DNA from: Candidatus Bathyanammoxibius amoris
GTDB lineage: Bacteria; Planctomycetota; Brocadiia; Brocadiales; Bathyanammoxibiaceae
Direction of reading: 5' to 3'
DNA: 64,000 nucleotides
NCBI GenBank assembly: GCA_024451685.1
Contig: JAMXCW010000004.1
Coordinates: 62,001-126,000, forward strand
Within the stretch, counting starts at the first letter, position 1, and the number at the start of each line of letters is the position of its first letter. The notes under the pieces are model-generated. The model was given only the letters and a program-made list of their open reading frames with translations, was not told the origin of the DNA and made no database searches. Position numbers and translations under genes: made by a program. This document shows, in pieces, positions 38,219-47,564 of this stretch.

Positions 38219-39976
38219 CTACTTCTTCTCCTCTGGATCGGCTGTTGTTCTGTCTATACCAGGACCGCCCGTTTCATACAGCGGCGTATGCGCGTATATG
38301 ATCGGGTCGCTGGGCAGTTGCCCGAGGGCAGTTATACCCAGCTTCTTCTCGACGGCCTGCAACCTGCGCAGGTTAACCGCCATGGTCTGAATCTTGGCCT
38401 GGCCTTGCACCATAGGCGCCCAACCGTACCACCAGGAGTAATCCTGCTGGGCGTGCGCAGTGCCTTTGAAGCCCTTCAACAGACTACTGAACCACTGCTC
38501 GTCAAGAAGGAGTTCTATCGTGTGCGGCCTACCAGGACCTACCAGATAGTGGTCACCAGTGGCCAGGATAGGCCCATAAATCGGGAAGTAACCCTTCGTC
38601 GTGTTGAAGGCATTGTAAAGGTCCTGACCCAGCTTTTTCGGGCCCAGAATGCCTGCAAGCACGTCACCCAGATACCACGGGTCACGATTCGTGGGCGTTG
38701 GTATGATAGCCCCTTCTGCGTACAATGTGTCCAGAACGGCCATGGAGGCGTCCGTGTGCTGCCACCCTATCAACATGTACGTATCCAGGTTATCCAACCA
38801 GAGTCTGGCAAACCTGGGGCTGTGGCAGTTGGCGCACAGTTCAATCCAAATCTCCCTGTTCCTCTTATTGTCAGGAGAGTCAATGTCGATTATCCTGTTA
38901 AGAGGCGGTATGTTTATACCGTAGGGAGCGTTCTTCAAAGCGGACTTGTACTCATAGTTCCGCTGCTTGGGCTTGTAGACGCCCATACGCCAGATGTTCT
39001 TGGAAGTCACGTTATGTCCCCACTTCCCGCTGCCCTGATACATGTGGCAGTAGGCGCAGGTCGGTGCCTTCCAGTCTTTTCCGGGAACTATGTCTGCCAG
39101 GTTCAGGTCCCAGTTCCAAGAACTGCCCGTGTCCTGGTAGACAACACCCATTGCGGACTTGATGTATGTCTCGTAGTCCGGGTGGTCATAACCCATGTGA
39201 CATTTCCCGCAGGTACCCGGCTTCTTTGCCGTCTTGGTACCGAAGGTGTGCCTCATGTGGCAGCCGTCACAGCGCTGCATTTCAGGGTGACATACGTCGC
39301 AGCCAATCTGGCCGGCGCCTTCACCTCTCCGGTAGTTCTCAATATACCAGGGAGGTACAACCTCTGAAATCCAGCTAGCATAGTGACTCGGCCTGCCTTG
39401 CTTCTTCTCCGAGACAAACTCCTTACACTGCGTCAAGTGACAGTGGGAGCAGGAGTTGTCAAGGTACGGCATCTGAAGCACCTCATGGCTGGAGCCATGA
39501 CATTCGGCGCAGCCAACCTTGTCAATCGGTCTGCCCAGTGCCTTTTCTATCTTGGCGGTCTTTGCAGCCCATTTTGCACTGTCCCTCGGATTGCCGTGGG
39601 CCGAATCATTCCACATGTGCACCCAGCCGGGAGTTACCTCAAGATGGCACTCCTCGCACTGGTCGGGTTTGAACTTCTCGAACATCTTTGCAAACCCGGA
39701 CATGTCCGGTCTGATGTAGTGCTTCGTTGGGGCAATGTACATATGCATGGGTATTGGCTTATAGAGCTTTCTGAACGGGCCGGAGCCCATCTCAAGCCCT
39801 ACCCACTCGGCCCATGGCACCCTCATCTTCCCCGGATACATCAGGTCAGTTTCGGGCATGTCTGCGGCCACTTTGGAATCGGGCGTGGTCACATGTTGTG
39901 CCTGGGCTGTATTAAGCGCTACTCCCAAAACGAGCGCCGTACAGGCCAGCACAGCTAGTATGTTCCATAATTTCAT
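38219..39976 (-). CDS. Octahaem hydroxylamine-oxidoreductase-like cytochrome c
   Basis: Exported multihaem protein of 585 residues. The Sec signal is LWNILAVLACTALVLGVALN (cleavage near AQAQ). Eight CxxCH sites are visible in order: CEECH, CAECH, CSHCH, CDVCH, CDGCH, CGKCH, CAYCH, CANCH. After the eighth haem the C-terminal half shows the HAO-family segments CHSPRFARLWLD, NRDPWYLGD and TAHAQQDYSWWYG. Location would be the anammoxosome lumen. It matches kuste4574 of Kuenenia in position. Whether it oxidises hydroxylamine/hydrazine or reduces nitrogen oxides depends on the cross-linking Tyr, which cannot be assigned without alignment. It is last gene of the operon; its RBS is AAGAAGGGGG. Confidence 0.92.
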   Translation of the reverse strand: MKLWNILAVLACTALVLGVALNTAQAQHVTTPDSKVAADMPETDLMYPGKMRVPWAEWVGLEMGSGPFRKLYKPIPMHMYIAPTKHYIRPDMSGFAKMFEKFKPDQCEECHLEVTPGWVHMWNDSAHGNPRDSAKWAAKTAKIEKALGRPIDKVGCAECHGSSHEVLQMPYLDNSCSHCHLTQCKEFVSEKKQGRPSHYASWISEVVPPWYIENYRRGEGAGQIGCDVCHPEMQRCDGCHMRHTFGTKTAKKPGTCGKCHMGYDHPDYETYIKSAMGVVYQDTGSSWNWDLNLADIVPGKDWKAPTCAYCHMYQGSGKWGHNVTSKNIWRMGVYKPKQRNYEYKSALKNAPYGINIPPLNRIIDIDSPDNKRNREIWIELCANCHSPRFARLWLDNLDTYMLIGWQHTDASMAVLDTLYAEGAIIPTPTNRDPWYLGDVLAGILGPKKLGQDLYNAFNTTKGYFPIYGPILATGDHYLVGPGRPHTIELLLDEQWFSSLLKGFKGTAHAQQDYSWWYGWAPMVQGQAKIQTMAVNLRRLQAVEKKLGITALGQLPSDPIIYAHTPLYETGGPGIDRTTADPEEKK

Positions 39977-40199
39977 ACTCAGTTTCCCCCTTCTTTGAAG
40001 TTTCTTACTACTAACAGAGAATTAACTATACTTTTCTCCCTTTCCCACCACCTCCCTTCGTTACACTCACTCACAATGAATGTATGTGTGCAATAGACTG
40101 CACTGGTTTATAAACTGCTCTTCCTGCAGAGACGCCGATGCAGACTGCTTCAAGACCCGCCCCGAGCGGAATGAACCAGGTCCCGCAATTAAAGAAACG

Positions 40200-41549
40200 T
40201 CAAGACGCCTCCTTGGATACAAACAATTTCTCTGAGGTCTCCGCCTGCACCTCCTGTGAATCTGTGCCAAGAGGTTCATGAAGCTCCAGTCCGGCCCTGA
40301 ACGGACGCGGCGACCCTTCTTCATCAAGCTCCACTTCCTCAACCGTCTGAATGGACCTTTCCTGCTCGGACAGTAAATCCCTCATTTCTTCTAACATCAT
40401 GTCCAGCTCGTTCCCCACGTCTTTCAATCTACTCAACCCTTCAAGCACAGAGTCTTCCGATTCTCCAGAGATGCCAGCGTAAATGTCGTCAGATTTCGTG
40501 TCAAACGTCGATACCAGCCAGTCTGAGAAATCGTCCTCTTTAGCAGCCACCAGCATGGCCTCTCTCATATCGTGCCTGCGCGGCACATGACACCTGCCGC
40601 ATACCTTGTAGCTGAACACGTCGTGAGTCACCATGGCGGCCTCCGCCAGCCTATCGTTCCTCATGTATTTTGAGAATAACTCTCCCGGCCCGTGGCATGC
40701 CTCACAGGTAACGTTTTCTTCCGCATATTCGCCTGTCTTTTCGTCGTAACCCGTAGTGTGGCACTTCAGACACTTTTTCCGGTAATTTTCGTCACCTTCA
40801 ACATAATCCTTTGCGTCCACCACCTTTTGCCAGGTCTTGAACTTATTTTTCCATGCTTTAACGTGGCGAGGGTTCAGTAATTTATGACACTTCAAACAGG
40901 CAAAGCTGCCCACGTATACCATTTTCTCCCCGGCGGGGTTGTAGTCTCTAAAATCAAACGCCGTCAGGTCGTTTTGGATAGAGAGTTTGGCCATCCTGTC
41001 CCATAACGCCAATATCTCCTCGGGTTTGTCCTCCCTTTTCATCATTTCCGCCCTGTTACTAAGCACTCCCTTGTGGGCCTCCGCCTTCGTTCTCAACACC
41101 CTGCCCTGCCCTCCATGGCACATCGTGCACCCGTAGACGTTGAAGGGAAAGTAGTCTTTTATGTCAGGGTGCAGTTTGTCAAGCTTGTCTTCGTCTATGT
41201 GACAGGTCATGCATCTGTCAACCGGTACGCCTGAAGTGCCTTCCTTCCAGTTTCCATGGCCCTTCAGTATTATCTGTTTTATCTGGTAGTCCGGCCTCTC
41301 GAGAAATCCCAGGGACGTCCTCACTATCTTTGCCTTTGCCGGGTCACCCCACTTCGGGTCCTCCAGGACTACCAGTTCTTTTTCCAGGTTGTCCCGCATC
41401 TCGACAAGTTCCTTTGCCTGATATTGCTTCCAGATAGGTTCGCCCCATTCTGAGAATATCCATACGGCCGCAACTGCCACGAGACCGCACGAGGCCACAA
41501 CAAACGCGATAAGCCACGGAAGACTCAGGTTAATTGGAAATGGCAACAT
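40200..41549 (-). CDS. Membrane-anchored hexahaem cytochrome c
   Basis: A 449-residue cytochrome with one N-terminal membrane anchor (LPWLIAFVVASCGLVAVAAV) and six CxxCH sites (CMTCH, CTMCH, CLKCH, CLKCH, CEACH, CGRCH) spread over residues about 100-330. The last ~90 residues are haem-free, acidic and helical (SEDSVLEGLSRLKDVGNEL and following), probably coiled coil. It would take electrons from the Rieske/cytochrome b core in place of cytochrome c1. It is 12 nt downstream of the cytochrome b C-terminal gene and co-transcribed. Confidence 0.92.
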   Translation of the reverse strand: MLPFPINLSLPWLIAFVVASCGLVAVAAVWIFSEWGEPIWKQYQAKELVEMRDNLEKELVVLEDPKWGDPAKAKIVRTSLGFLERPDYQIKQIILKGHGNWKEGTSGVPVDRCMTCHIDEDKLDKLHPDIKDYFPFNVYGCTMCHGGQGRVLRTKAEAHKGVLSNRAEMMKREDKPEEILALWDRMAKLSIQNDLTAFDFRDYNPAGEKMVYVGSFACLKCHKLLNPRHVKAWKNKFKTWQKVVDAKDYVEGDENYRKKCLKCHTTGYDEKTGEYAEENVTCEACHGPGELFSKYMRNDRLAEAAMVTHDVFSYKVCGRCHVPRRHDMREAMLVAAKEDDFSDWLVSTFDTKSDDIYAGISGESEDSVLEGLSRLKDVGNELDMMLEEMRDLLSEQERSIQTVEEVELDEEGSPRPFRAGLELHEPLGTDSQEVQAETSEKLFVSKEAS

Positions 41550-41561
41550 GTCTCATCACTT

Positions 41562-42341
41562 TCATACGTTAAACCAGGGTGTAACAAGTATATACTTGAC
41601 GTGAAGGGCGTTTTTCAAAAATATCTTCGCCACAACAAAGAGCATTCCCGTCCACAGCGACATGGTTATGACATACCTTATTATTCCCATGCGATAAAAG
41701 AATTTCGGGAAAATAATTGCAGGAATGATAACCCCGAGTGCGAAGAACACCATTATGTAGGCTATACCTGCCGGCAGCGGAAAGTCCCACATTATGGTCG
41801 ATGAGGTCTTTAGAACGTGCTGGTCCTCCCACGGCCAGTAAAAGGCCCACAACGGCCCCCTGAAATACCATCCTACTATTACCAGCAACCACCAGAACGC
41901 GAAACCCCCGACGAAAGTACTCATCGCAAACGTCCTCTCCCTCCAGGCGAACCGGCCAATTCCTTTCACCGGATCGGGGTCAAGAAAAGGTGTGAGGTAA
42001 AGACCCGCTAAGATGCTGCTTGGGATTATTACCCCCGCCAGATAGGGGTCAAAGTAGGTCAGCAACTCCTGCAGCCCTACAAAGTACCAGGCTGCCTTTA
42101 TGTGTTCCGGGGTATGAGTGGGGTCTGCCAATTCGAACAGAGGCGCGTTCTTGTAGTACGCCCACACAAAGATGATAATCAGGAAGAAGAGTCCGACGCA
42201 GAGTTCCTTCATCACAAAATTGGGAAAGAAGAGCTCGTACCCGGGGGGCCTTTCGTATATATCCCTCGAGGTGAGGGCCTCACCCTTAACGACGGTCATT
42301 ACCCGGTATCGCTCTTCTCCGGTATGCGGTCCAGAAGACAC
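41562..42341 (-). CDS. Cytochrome b C-terminal subunit (subunit IV-like)
   Basis: A 259-residue membrane protein corresponding to the C-terminal half of cytochrome b in split b6f-type complexes. After a soluble N-terminus come helices (KELCVGLFFLIIIFVWAYYK, ending in several more). The quinol-site region shows TPEHIKAAWYFVGLQELLTYFDPYLAGVIIP, the family's PxxIxPxWYF analogue. A GTG start was chosen because AGGAGGT precedes it by 10 nt; an ATG 14 codons later is the alternative. It is longer than plant subunit IV, with about two extra C-terminal helices. Confidence 0.9.
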   Translation of the reverse strand: MSSGPHTGEERYRVMTVVKGEALTSRDIYERPPGYELFFPNFVMKELCVGLFFLIIIFVWAYYKNAPLFELADPTHTPEHIKAAWYFVGLQELLTYFDPYLAGVIIPSSILAGLYLTPFLDPDPVKGIGRFAWRERTFAMSTFVGGFAFWWLLVIVGWYFRGPLWAFYWPWEDQHVLKTSSTIMWDFPLPAGIAYIMVFFALGVIIPAIIFPKFFYRMGIIRYVITMSLWTGMLFVVAKIFLKNALHVKYILVTPWFNV

Positions 42342-42417
42342 TGTTGCTTATACCTCCTGTAAGTTAACTCATCCAGCAAGCCTTATTGTCACGTCTACAA
42401 AATCACAAACCAAGGTC

Positions 42418-43038
42418 TTACAGGGGACCGGACATCCCGCCAGCCTTGTGTATATTAAAGAAATGAAGACCCATCAACCCGGCCATCGCCCCGGGTATGG
42501 CCACACAGTGGGCGAAGAAGAAACGCGTCAGAGACGCCTGTTCCAGCATCGTACCGCCTAATAAGACGTAATGGATGTCCTTGTCCGGAGGCAGGATGCT
42601 GAACGGGCCCTTGGCCCCAATTATCGGGCTGTTCTCCGCCATCGTCATGCCCACGGTCGCCGCCCAGTAGGCCTCATTATCCCACGGCAGGAGATAACCC
42701 GTGAAGGCCATCATATATGTCAGTAACAGCAGCGTAATCCCCACAAGCCAGTTGAGCTGCCTGGGAGGCTTGTATGCGGCCTGCAGGAACACCCTTAACA
42801 TGTGGAGGGGTACACAGATGACCATAAGACATGCCGACCACCTGTGAACGTTCCTGAGAAACCTGCCAAAGGGCACCACATTGCTCAGGTCCTGGACGTC
42901 CGCCCACGCCCTGTCTACGCTGGGTATGTAATACATCATCAGAAACGGTCCAGTAAGGATACATAACAGGAAAAAAAAAACACTGAGCCCGCCCAGACAA
43001 AACGTATATCCAACAAGTCCTAAAGGAACCCATTTCAT
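42418..43038 (-). CDS. Cytochrome b N-terminal subunit (b6-like)
   Basis: A 206-residue, four-helix dihaem cytochrome. Haem-ligand histidines are in NVHRWSACLMVICVPLHML (13 residues between) and FFFAHCVAIPGAMAGLMGLH (14 between). The second spacing is that of cytochrome b6 rather than mitochondrial b. GYLLPWDNEAYWAATV follows the third helix and belongs to the quinol site. It sits 10 nt after the Rieske gene; the ATG follows GAGGG. It forms the quinol-oxidising core with the next gene and the Rieske protein. Confidence 0.93.
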   Translation of the reverse strand: MKWVPLGLVGYTFCLGGLSVFFFLLCILTGPFLMMYYIPSVDRAWADVQDLSNVVPFGRFLRNVHRWSACLMVICVPLHMLRVFLQAAYKPPRQLNWLVGITLLLLTYMMAFTGYLLPWDNEAYWAATVGMTMAENSPIIGAKGPFSILPPDKDIHYVLLGGTMLEQASLTRFFFAHCVAIPGAMAGLMGLHFFNIHKAGGMSGPL

Positions 43039-43048
43039 GTTAAAACCC

Positions 43049-43564
43049 TCATACCTTCAGATAAAAGCTCATATCAACTTCTTTCGACTTATCCACCATC
43101 ATACGGCCATCGGGGGCAAACCTCATGAAATACCTCGGCAAGGGCCTCGGCGGTGGGCCGGCAAAGTTTATACCGTTTTTATAGAAACGTCCGCCGTGAC
43201 ATGGACACATGAATATCTGATTGTCTTCCTCCCAGATGGGCTGACAAGCCAGGTGGGTGCATATGGCCGAAAGGGCATAAAAACCCTTCTCGTCCCTGAT
43301 AAGAAACACCCTCCGGCCTTCGATTACAGTAACCTCACCCACATTGTACTCGTCAGGCTTACCTACCTTGAACAGACTTGAGGGCTCAAACATCACCCTC
43401 GGATATACAAAACGCACAATACTTATGCCTAACATGCCCGCGAAGCCCAGGAATACACCCCAGCAGGCGAAAAACAGGACTTTTCTCAACGTCTCCCGGC
43501 GTGTAGTCTTTGCCACCCTCTCCGCCTTTGACGTCTTTTTTGCCTTCGATGCAACTTTAGCCAT
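43049..43564 (-). CDS. Rieske iron-sulfur protein
   Basis: A 171-residue protein with an Ala/Lys-rich N-terminus, one membrane anchor (VLFFACWGVFLGFAGMLGIS) and a Rieske domain. The [2Fe-2S] ligands are in CTHLAC and CPCHGGRF. The disulfide cysteines and the Ser/Tyr environment look normal. It accepts the first electron from quinol. The product lies between the NAD(P)/FAD protein and cytochrome b in the operon, with 12- and 10-nt gaps. Confidence 0.95.
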   Translation of the reverse strand: MAKVASKAKKTSKAERVAKTTRRETLRKVLFFACWGVFLGFAGMLGISIVRFVYPRVMFEPSSLFKVGKPDEYNVGEVTVIEGRRVFLIRDEKGFYALSAICTHLACQPIWEEDNQIFMCPCHGGRFYKNGINFAGPPPRPLPRYFMRFAPDGRMMVDKSKEVDMSFYLKV

Positions 43565-43576
43565 TAAAGTCCTCTT

Positions 43577-45487
43577 TTATTCGGTAACTTCTTCGAACTT
43601 TACCATATGTATAGAGTCTTCCGAACACGCCTCTGCACATGCGCCACAGCGTACACAAGCGTTGTCATCTATTATCAGCCCCACCCAGGGACCATTACCA
43701 TCGGCCCCCTCCACTTTTTTGGTGGAGCCGTTCATGTCAGCCTTGTTCATAAACCTCATAGATATGCACTCGGCCGGACATGAATCCACACAGGACCCAC
43801 ATACCGTACAGGGATGGTAAGGGCTTATCATCGGGAACTTACTACAGTCGATGCATCTGTCTCCCTGTTTTTTGGCCTCGTAAACAGGGTAGCTTCCCTC
43901 CACAAGTTCCATATTTCTCTTTCTTTGCCTGGGGGACAATGCGGGCGGGAGTGTTCTGCCTATCGTGCCTTTCAGGGCAAAGGTGTCGTGTCTTTCATGA
44001 TGATGAACAGGTCGAATCTCCTTCAAACTCCCAAGTTCCAGCGAGCCCGTTCCTCCCAGATATTCATGGATTGACTGCGCGGCCTTCTGTCCGGAGGCTA
44101 CGGCATCTACAATATGTCCCGGACTTACCATGTCCCCGCACGAGAACAGCCCCTCCCTGGCAGTCATCATGGTCCCAGCGTGTACCTTAAGCAAGCCGTC
44201 AGCCGTAAGTCTAAGGCCCTTGCTCTTTTCTTTAAACAAGCTGTCCAGCTCCTGACCATATCCAAGTATAACGGTATCCGCCTTTAAGACTTCAACTTTA
44301 GTATCACTGAAGGCGGGGTTAAAACATCCTTTATCGTCGTAAACAGTGCTGACATGTCTTACCTTGAGGCCCTTAACCTCTCCATACTCCCCGGTAATCT
44401 CCTTGGGCGCCAGAGAGTTAAGGAAGGTGATCCCTTCCTGTTTGGCTGCGTATATCTCGGAGGAATCGGCCGGCATCTCATCTTCAGTGTTGTATGGTTT
44501 AGAACCCTCTGCGGCCTCAATGCAGACCACACCAATTCGTATATTCCTTGCCCCCACGCGCCGGGCCGTACGGGCAATGTCCAGGGCGACGTTCCCTCCT
44601 CCCCCCAGGACCAGGACTGTTTCTCCCAGAAATACCCTGTCACCGGCGAAGACATGTTTCAAGAAATCCACTCCATGGAGTACACCCTGAAGCTCGGTAC
44701 CGGGTATGTCCGGCAACTTGCCCTTCTGAAGGCCCGTGGCTAACAACACGGCGTCATACTGCCCTAGCGCCTCATCAATACTGAAATCCGTTCCGCATGT
44801 CCGATTTGTTTCCACCTCAACGCCTAAATAGAGTATGTTGTCAATATCCTTTTTTATCGATTCCTTATCCAGTTTGTATCTGGGTGTCGCATTTAACATA
44901 CCACCCAGCCTGCTTGTCGCCTCAATGACCTTTACCTTGTAGCCCATAAGGGCCAGGTCGTGCGCAGCAGACAGACCGGCCGGACCGCCCCCTATAATAG
45001 CGATACGTGGAGGCTCCTCTCCCTTGCGCAACTTTACTTTTGACTTCTTTGTATCCAGCCACTTGTAGACCTCTTGTGTGCTAAACCTGTTCCTTTCCAC
45101 GGCGAAATCCTTGAGTGCCCTCAAGGCTACGGGTGAATCTATCTTCGCCCTCTGACAAACGTCCTCACAGGGCGCGTTACAGGCCTTTCCAAGGACGGCC
45201 ACAAACGGGTTATTCTGTCTGGCGATAAGATATGCAAGCTGGTTCTGGCCTTTGGAGATTGCCAGTGAATATGACCTGGCATCGGTATTTATGGGGCAAG
45301 ACGTTCTGCAGTATATGTTTTGGGAAAACCAGTCCTGGTCTGAGGAGGTAGCCACGTCAATTGTTTTCTCTTCACGCAGCTTTTTTTGAGAGCCCTTGTA
45401 AAGTATAACGGTAGGGTCTGCTATAGATACATCCAGCTTAGGCTGCTTAAACTCAATGGTAACGCTTCCCTTGAGAGCCTTCGCCAT
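43577..45487 (-). CDS. GltD-like NAD(P)/FAD oxidoreductase with C-terminal ferredoxin domain
   Basis: A 636-residue cytosolic-side flavoprotein. The ATG was chosen because AAGGAGGAGGG directly precedes it; an upstream frame of 30 codons is unlikely to be used. Order of domains: an N-terminal helical Fe-S region (YCRTSCPINTDARSYS, GKACNAPCEDVCQR), FAD-binding IAIIGGGPAGLSAAHDLALMG, NAD(P)-binding VLVLGGGGNVALDIARTARRVG, FAD end CGDMVSPGHIVDAVASG, then two [4Fe-4S] sites (CTVCGSCVDSCPAEC, CVRCGACAEACSED). It resembles the small subunit of glutamate synthase. As first gene of the bc operon it probably links the complex to NAD(P)H or ferredoxin. Confidence 0.92.
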   Translation of the reverse strand: MAKALKGSVTIEFKQPKLDVSIADPTVILYKGSQKKLREEKTIDVATSSDQDWFSQNIYCRTSCPINTDARSYSLAISKGQNQLAYLIARQNNPFVAVLGKACNAPCEDVCQRAKIDSPVALRALKDFAVERNRFSTQEVYKWLDTKKSKVKLRKGEEPPRIAIIGGGPAGLSAAHDLALMGYKVKVIEATSRLGGMLNATPRYKLDKESIKKDIDNILYLGVEVETNRTCGTDFSIDEALGQYDAVLLATGLQKGKLPDIPGTELQGVLHGVDFLKHVFAGDRVFLGETVLVLGGGGNVALDIARTARRVGARNIRIGVVCIEAAEGSKPYNTEDEMPADSSEIYAAKQEGITFLNSLAPKEITGEYGEVKGLKVRHVSTVYDDKGCFNPAFSDTKVEVLKADTVILGYGQELDSLFKEKSKGLRLTADGLLKVHAGTMMTAREGLFSCGDMVSPGHIVDAVASGQKAAQSIHEYLGGTGSLELGSLKEIRPVHHHERHDTFALKGTIGRTLPPALSPRQRKRNMELVEGSYPVYEAKKQGDRCIDCSKFPMISPYHPCTVCGSCVDSCPAECISMRFMNKADMNGSTKKVEGADGNGPWVGLIIDDNACVRCGACAEACSEDSIHMVKFEEVTE

Positions 45488-45773
45488 TCCCTCCTCCTTA
45501 GGAAAACAACACATCTCGACATTTAACGGCATTAAGACATCTTTAAGGCAAAAAAACAAGCTTATACTTGCGGACAAAAAGACATGAGGTCTTCAGATTG
45601 AGCGCAGTCCTTCCCCATACAAAAGCGACTACCGTGGCAGTTTGATAAAGACACAACTTTTAGTCCAGCAGGAGAACAGACTATTCTACCCCCTCCTCCT
45701 GGGGAAGGAGTGTTAAGTATACTACTTACAACATAAATGTCAAACATAATAATGAAATGTCGTAAGATTTTGC

Positions 45774-46829
45774 TTAAACCATAACCGGTCTACCTGCAAG
45801 TCTGGCCGCGAGCTTCCAGGATGCCAGCGTCTCTCTTCGCTCACGGCCGGAAAGCTCTGTGTAAATCTCGTGGGCGCCTTTGTCCGAGCCGGAATCAGCC
45901 TGAACTACCGCCTGACCTGCCAGCAGGCCTGTGGCCAGTGCCGAGGAGATGCCCTCACCAAACATGTTAAGAAACCCTGCCGCCTCCCCAGCCAGCAACA
46001 CCCTGTCCTTGCCAAGGTAGAAGTTCCCTGTAGCACACATGTTAGTGCCCAGGCAACTTGATTTCCTAACCAATCTGCCCAACCTCAAACCGAAGTGTTT
46101 CTTCAAAAACTGTGTAAAATTCTCAAGATACGGGCCGAACCTCCCGCCCTTCCTGCATGACGTACCAAATATAACGTAATCATCCTTAACGTTATACCAT
46201 CCGTATATCTCACCAAACGCGGGGTCGAGGAACCCATGATACCACTCGGGGTCAAGCACCGAACTGCCTTCGTAGTAATTTTGATATGCCAGGAACCAGT
46301 GGGATCTTTTTTCAAGTTCAGGGTTCAGCTTGGCGCGTACGGAGGAGAGTGAACCTTCGGCACTAATCAAATACTTGCAGTCTATTTCTAAGAGCCCCTC
46401 TTGGGAGTCTTTGCAGTACAACCGGACAACCCTGCCGCCGTCCATTACAAAATCCTTTAGGAGACACAGGTCTCTTACTTCAGCCCCTGAGCGTCTGACC
46501 AGCCACTCATCATACTGCGCGCGCCACACATTGGGCGCGCCATTCTCACCAAACGGCCAGTTCCTGGAACGTTTCGCGTCATACCAGAGCCTGACACCCT
46601 TAATTATGCGCGGTTTGCAGTAACATTCAACCGGAATATCGCCAAAATGTTCTTTCGTAAGTTTCAGCGATTTCTCATTTATGAGACCTGAACATATCTT
46701 ATACCTGGGCAGCTTCTTACGCTCTATCACCAGCACCGTGAGACCGGCCTCCACCACTACCTTTGCCGCTGCCGCCCCGGCAGGTCCGGCACCCACCACC
46801 ACCACGTCATATTCCCTCTTCAAAGACAT
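45774..46829 (-). CDS. Geranylgeranyl-reductase-family flavoprotein
   Basis: A 351-residue FAD-dependent oxidoreductase: VVVVGAGPAGAAAAKVVVEAG at the start (Rossmann motif), PRYKICSGLI (family-specific C-x-G loop), and VLLAGEAAGFLNMFGEGISSAL near 290 (FAD-binding GD analogue, here GE). Relatives reduce double bonds of isoprenoid chains in lipids or quinones, or act on other hydrophobic substrates. It precedes the respiratory operon on the same strand but is separated by 286 nt, so it likely has its own transcript. GGGAGGT precedes the ATG. Confidence 0.82.
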   Translation of the reverse strand: MSLKREYDVVVVGAGPAGAAAAKVVVEAGLTVLVIERKKLPRYKICSGLINEKSLKLTKEHFGDIPVECYCKPRIIKGVRLWYDAKRSRNWPFGENGAPNVWRAQYDEWLVRRSGAEVRDLCLLKDFVMDGGRVVRLYCKDSQEGLLEIDCKYLISAEGSLSSVRAKLNPELEKRSHWFLAYQNYYEGSSVLDPEWYHGFLDPAFGEIYGWYNVKDDYVIFGTSCRKGGRFGPYLENFTQFLKKHFGLRLGRLVRKSSCLGTNMCATGNFYLGKDRVLLAGEAAGFLNMFGEGISSALATGLLAGQAVVQADSGSDKGAHEIYTELSGRERRETLASWKLAARLAGRPVMV

Positions 46830-47123
46830 TTATGGACGTACCTCCCGTTTGGAAAGGCGTGCATTATACGAACACAGGCACGCAAAATCAATTTGAGACT
46901 GCCGGGACTATAATAAATACTGAAGATTCAGGTCACCGTAGCGGTGTTTACAAACGTATCCACTTACTAACCTAATTCCACGTTGATTTTTTGACCGGCC
47001 GTTTGTAGGATGTCCCGTGACCGTTTCCGCACATCTGCGGCGACATACGGCCTGTGGCTTTTTTTACGAACCTTTAGACGAATCACAAGACTTTTGGGTT
47101 TAAATTGTTCCAGGGTAAAGAAA

Positions 47124-47564
47124 ATGGAATATTCCCAGTGTAACGTAGGCAGGGTGTTTGTGGTCAGGTTTGACCACGGGGACGACCTGCTGGCCGAACT
47201 CACGTCGCTCATTAAAAAAGAAAATATCAGGGCCGGGTTGCTGCACTTTCTAGGCGCCCTGGAAAAGGCCGAAATCGTGGTCGGACCTGAGAAGGTGGAG
47301 GTGCCGCCCGTGCCGATGTGGAGAGATTTTGCCGACGGCCGGGAGGTCTTGGGGCTGGGTACTATTTTTTGGAAGGACGACACCCCAAAAATCCACGTCC
47401 ACAGCGGGATAGGTAGAGACAACCTTGTCAACCTGGGCTGCATAAGGAAGGACGCAAAGGTCTATCTCACCATAGAGGCGGTAATAATAGAGCTAAAGGG
47501 CCTGTCGGCGGAGAGAAAGCCTGACGAAAGGACCAAGTTAGACCTGCTGAAGTTTAAGGACTAG
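47124..47564 (+). CDS. PCC/DUF296-domain protein
   Basis: A 146-residue protein of the plants-and-prokaryotes-conserved (PPC/PCC, DUF296) fold: RVFVVRFDHGDDLLAELTSL, IRAGLLHFLGALEKAEIVV and PKIHVHSGIGRD, where the histidines may bind metal. The frame is open for 38 codons further upstream, but the internal ATG fits the start of the domain. Bacterial members are trimeric and of uncertain function. It overlaps the convergent TPR gene by 4 nt. Confidence 0.82.
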   Translation: MEYSQCNVGRVFVVRFDHGDDLLAELTSLIKKENIRAGLLHFLGALEKAEIVVGPEKVEVPPVPMWRDFADGREVLGLGTIFWKDDTPKIHVHSGIGRDNLVNLGCIRKDAKVYLTIEAVIIELKGLSAERKPDERTKLDLLKFKD

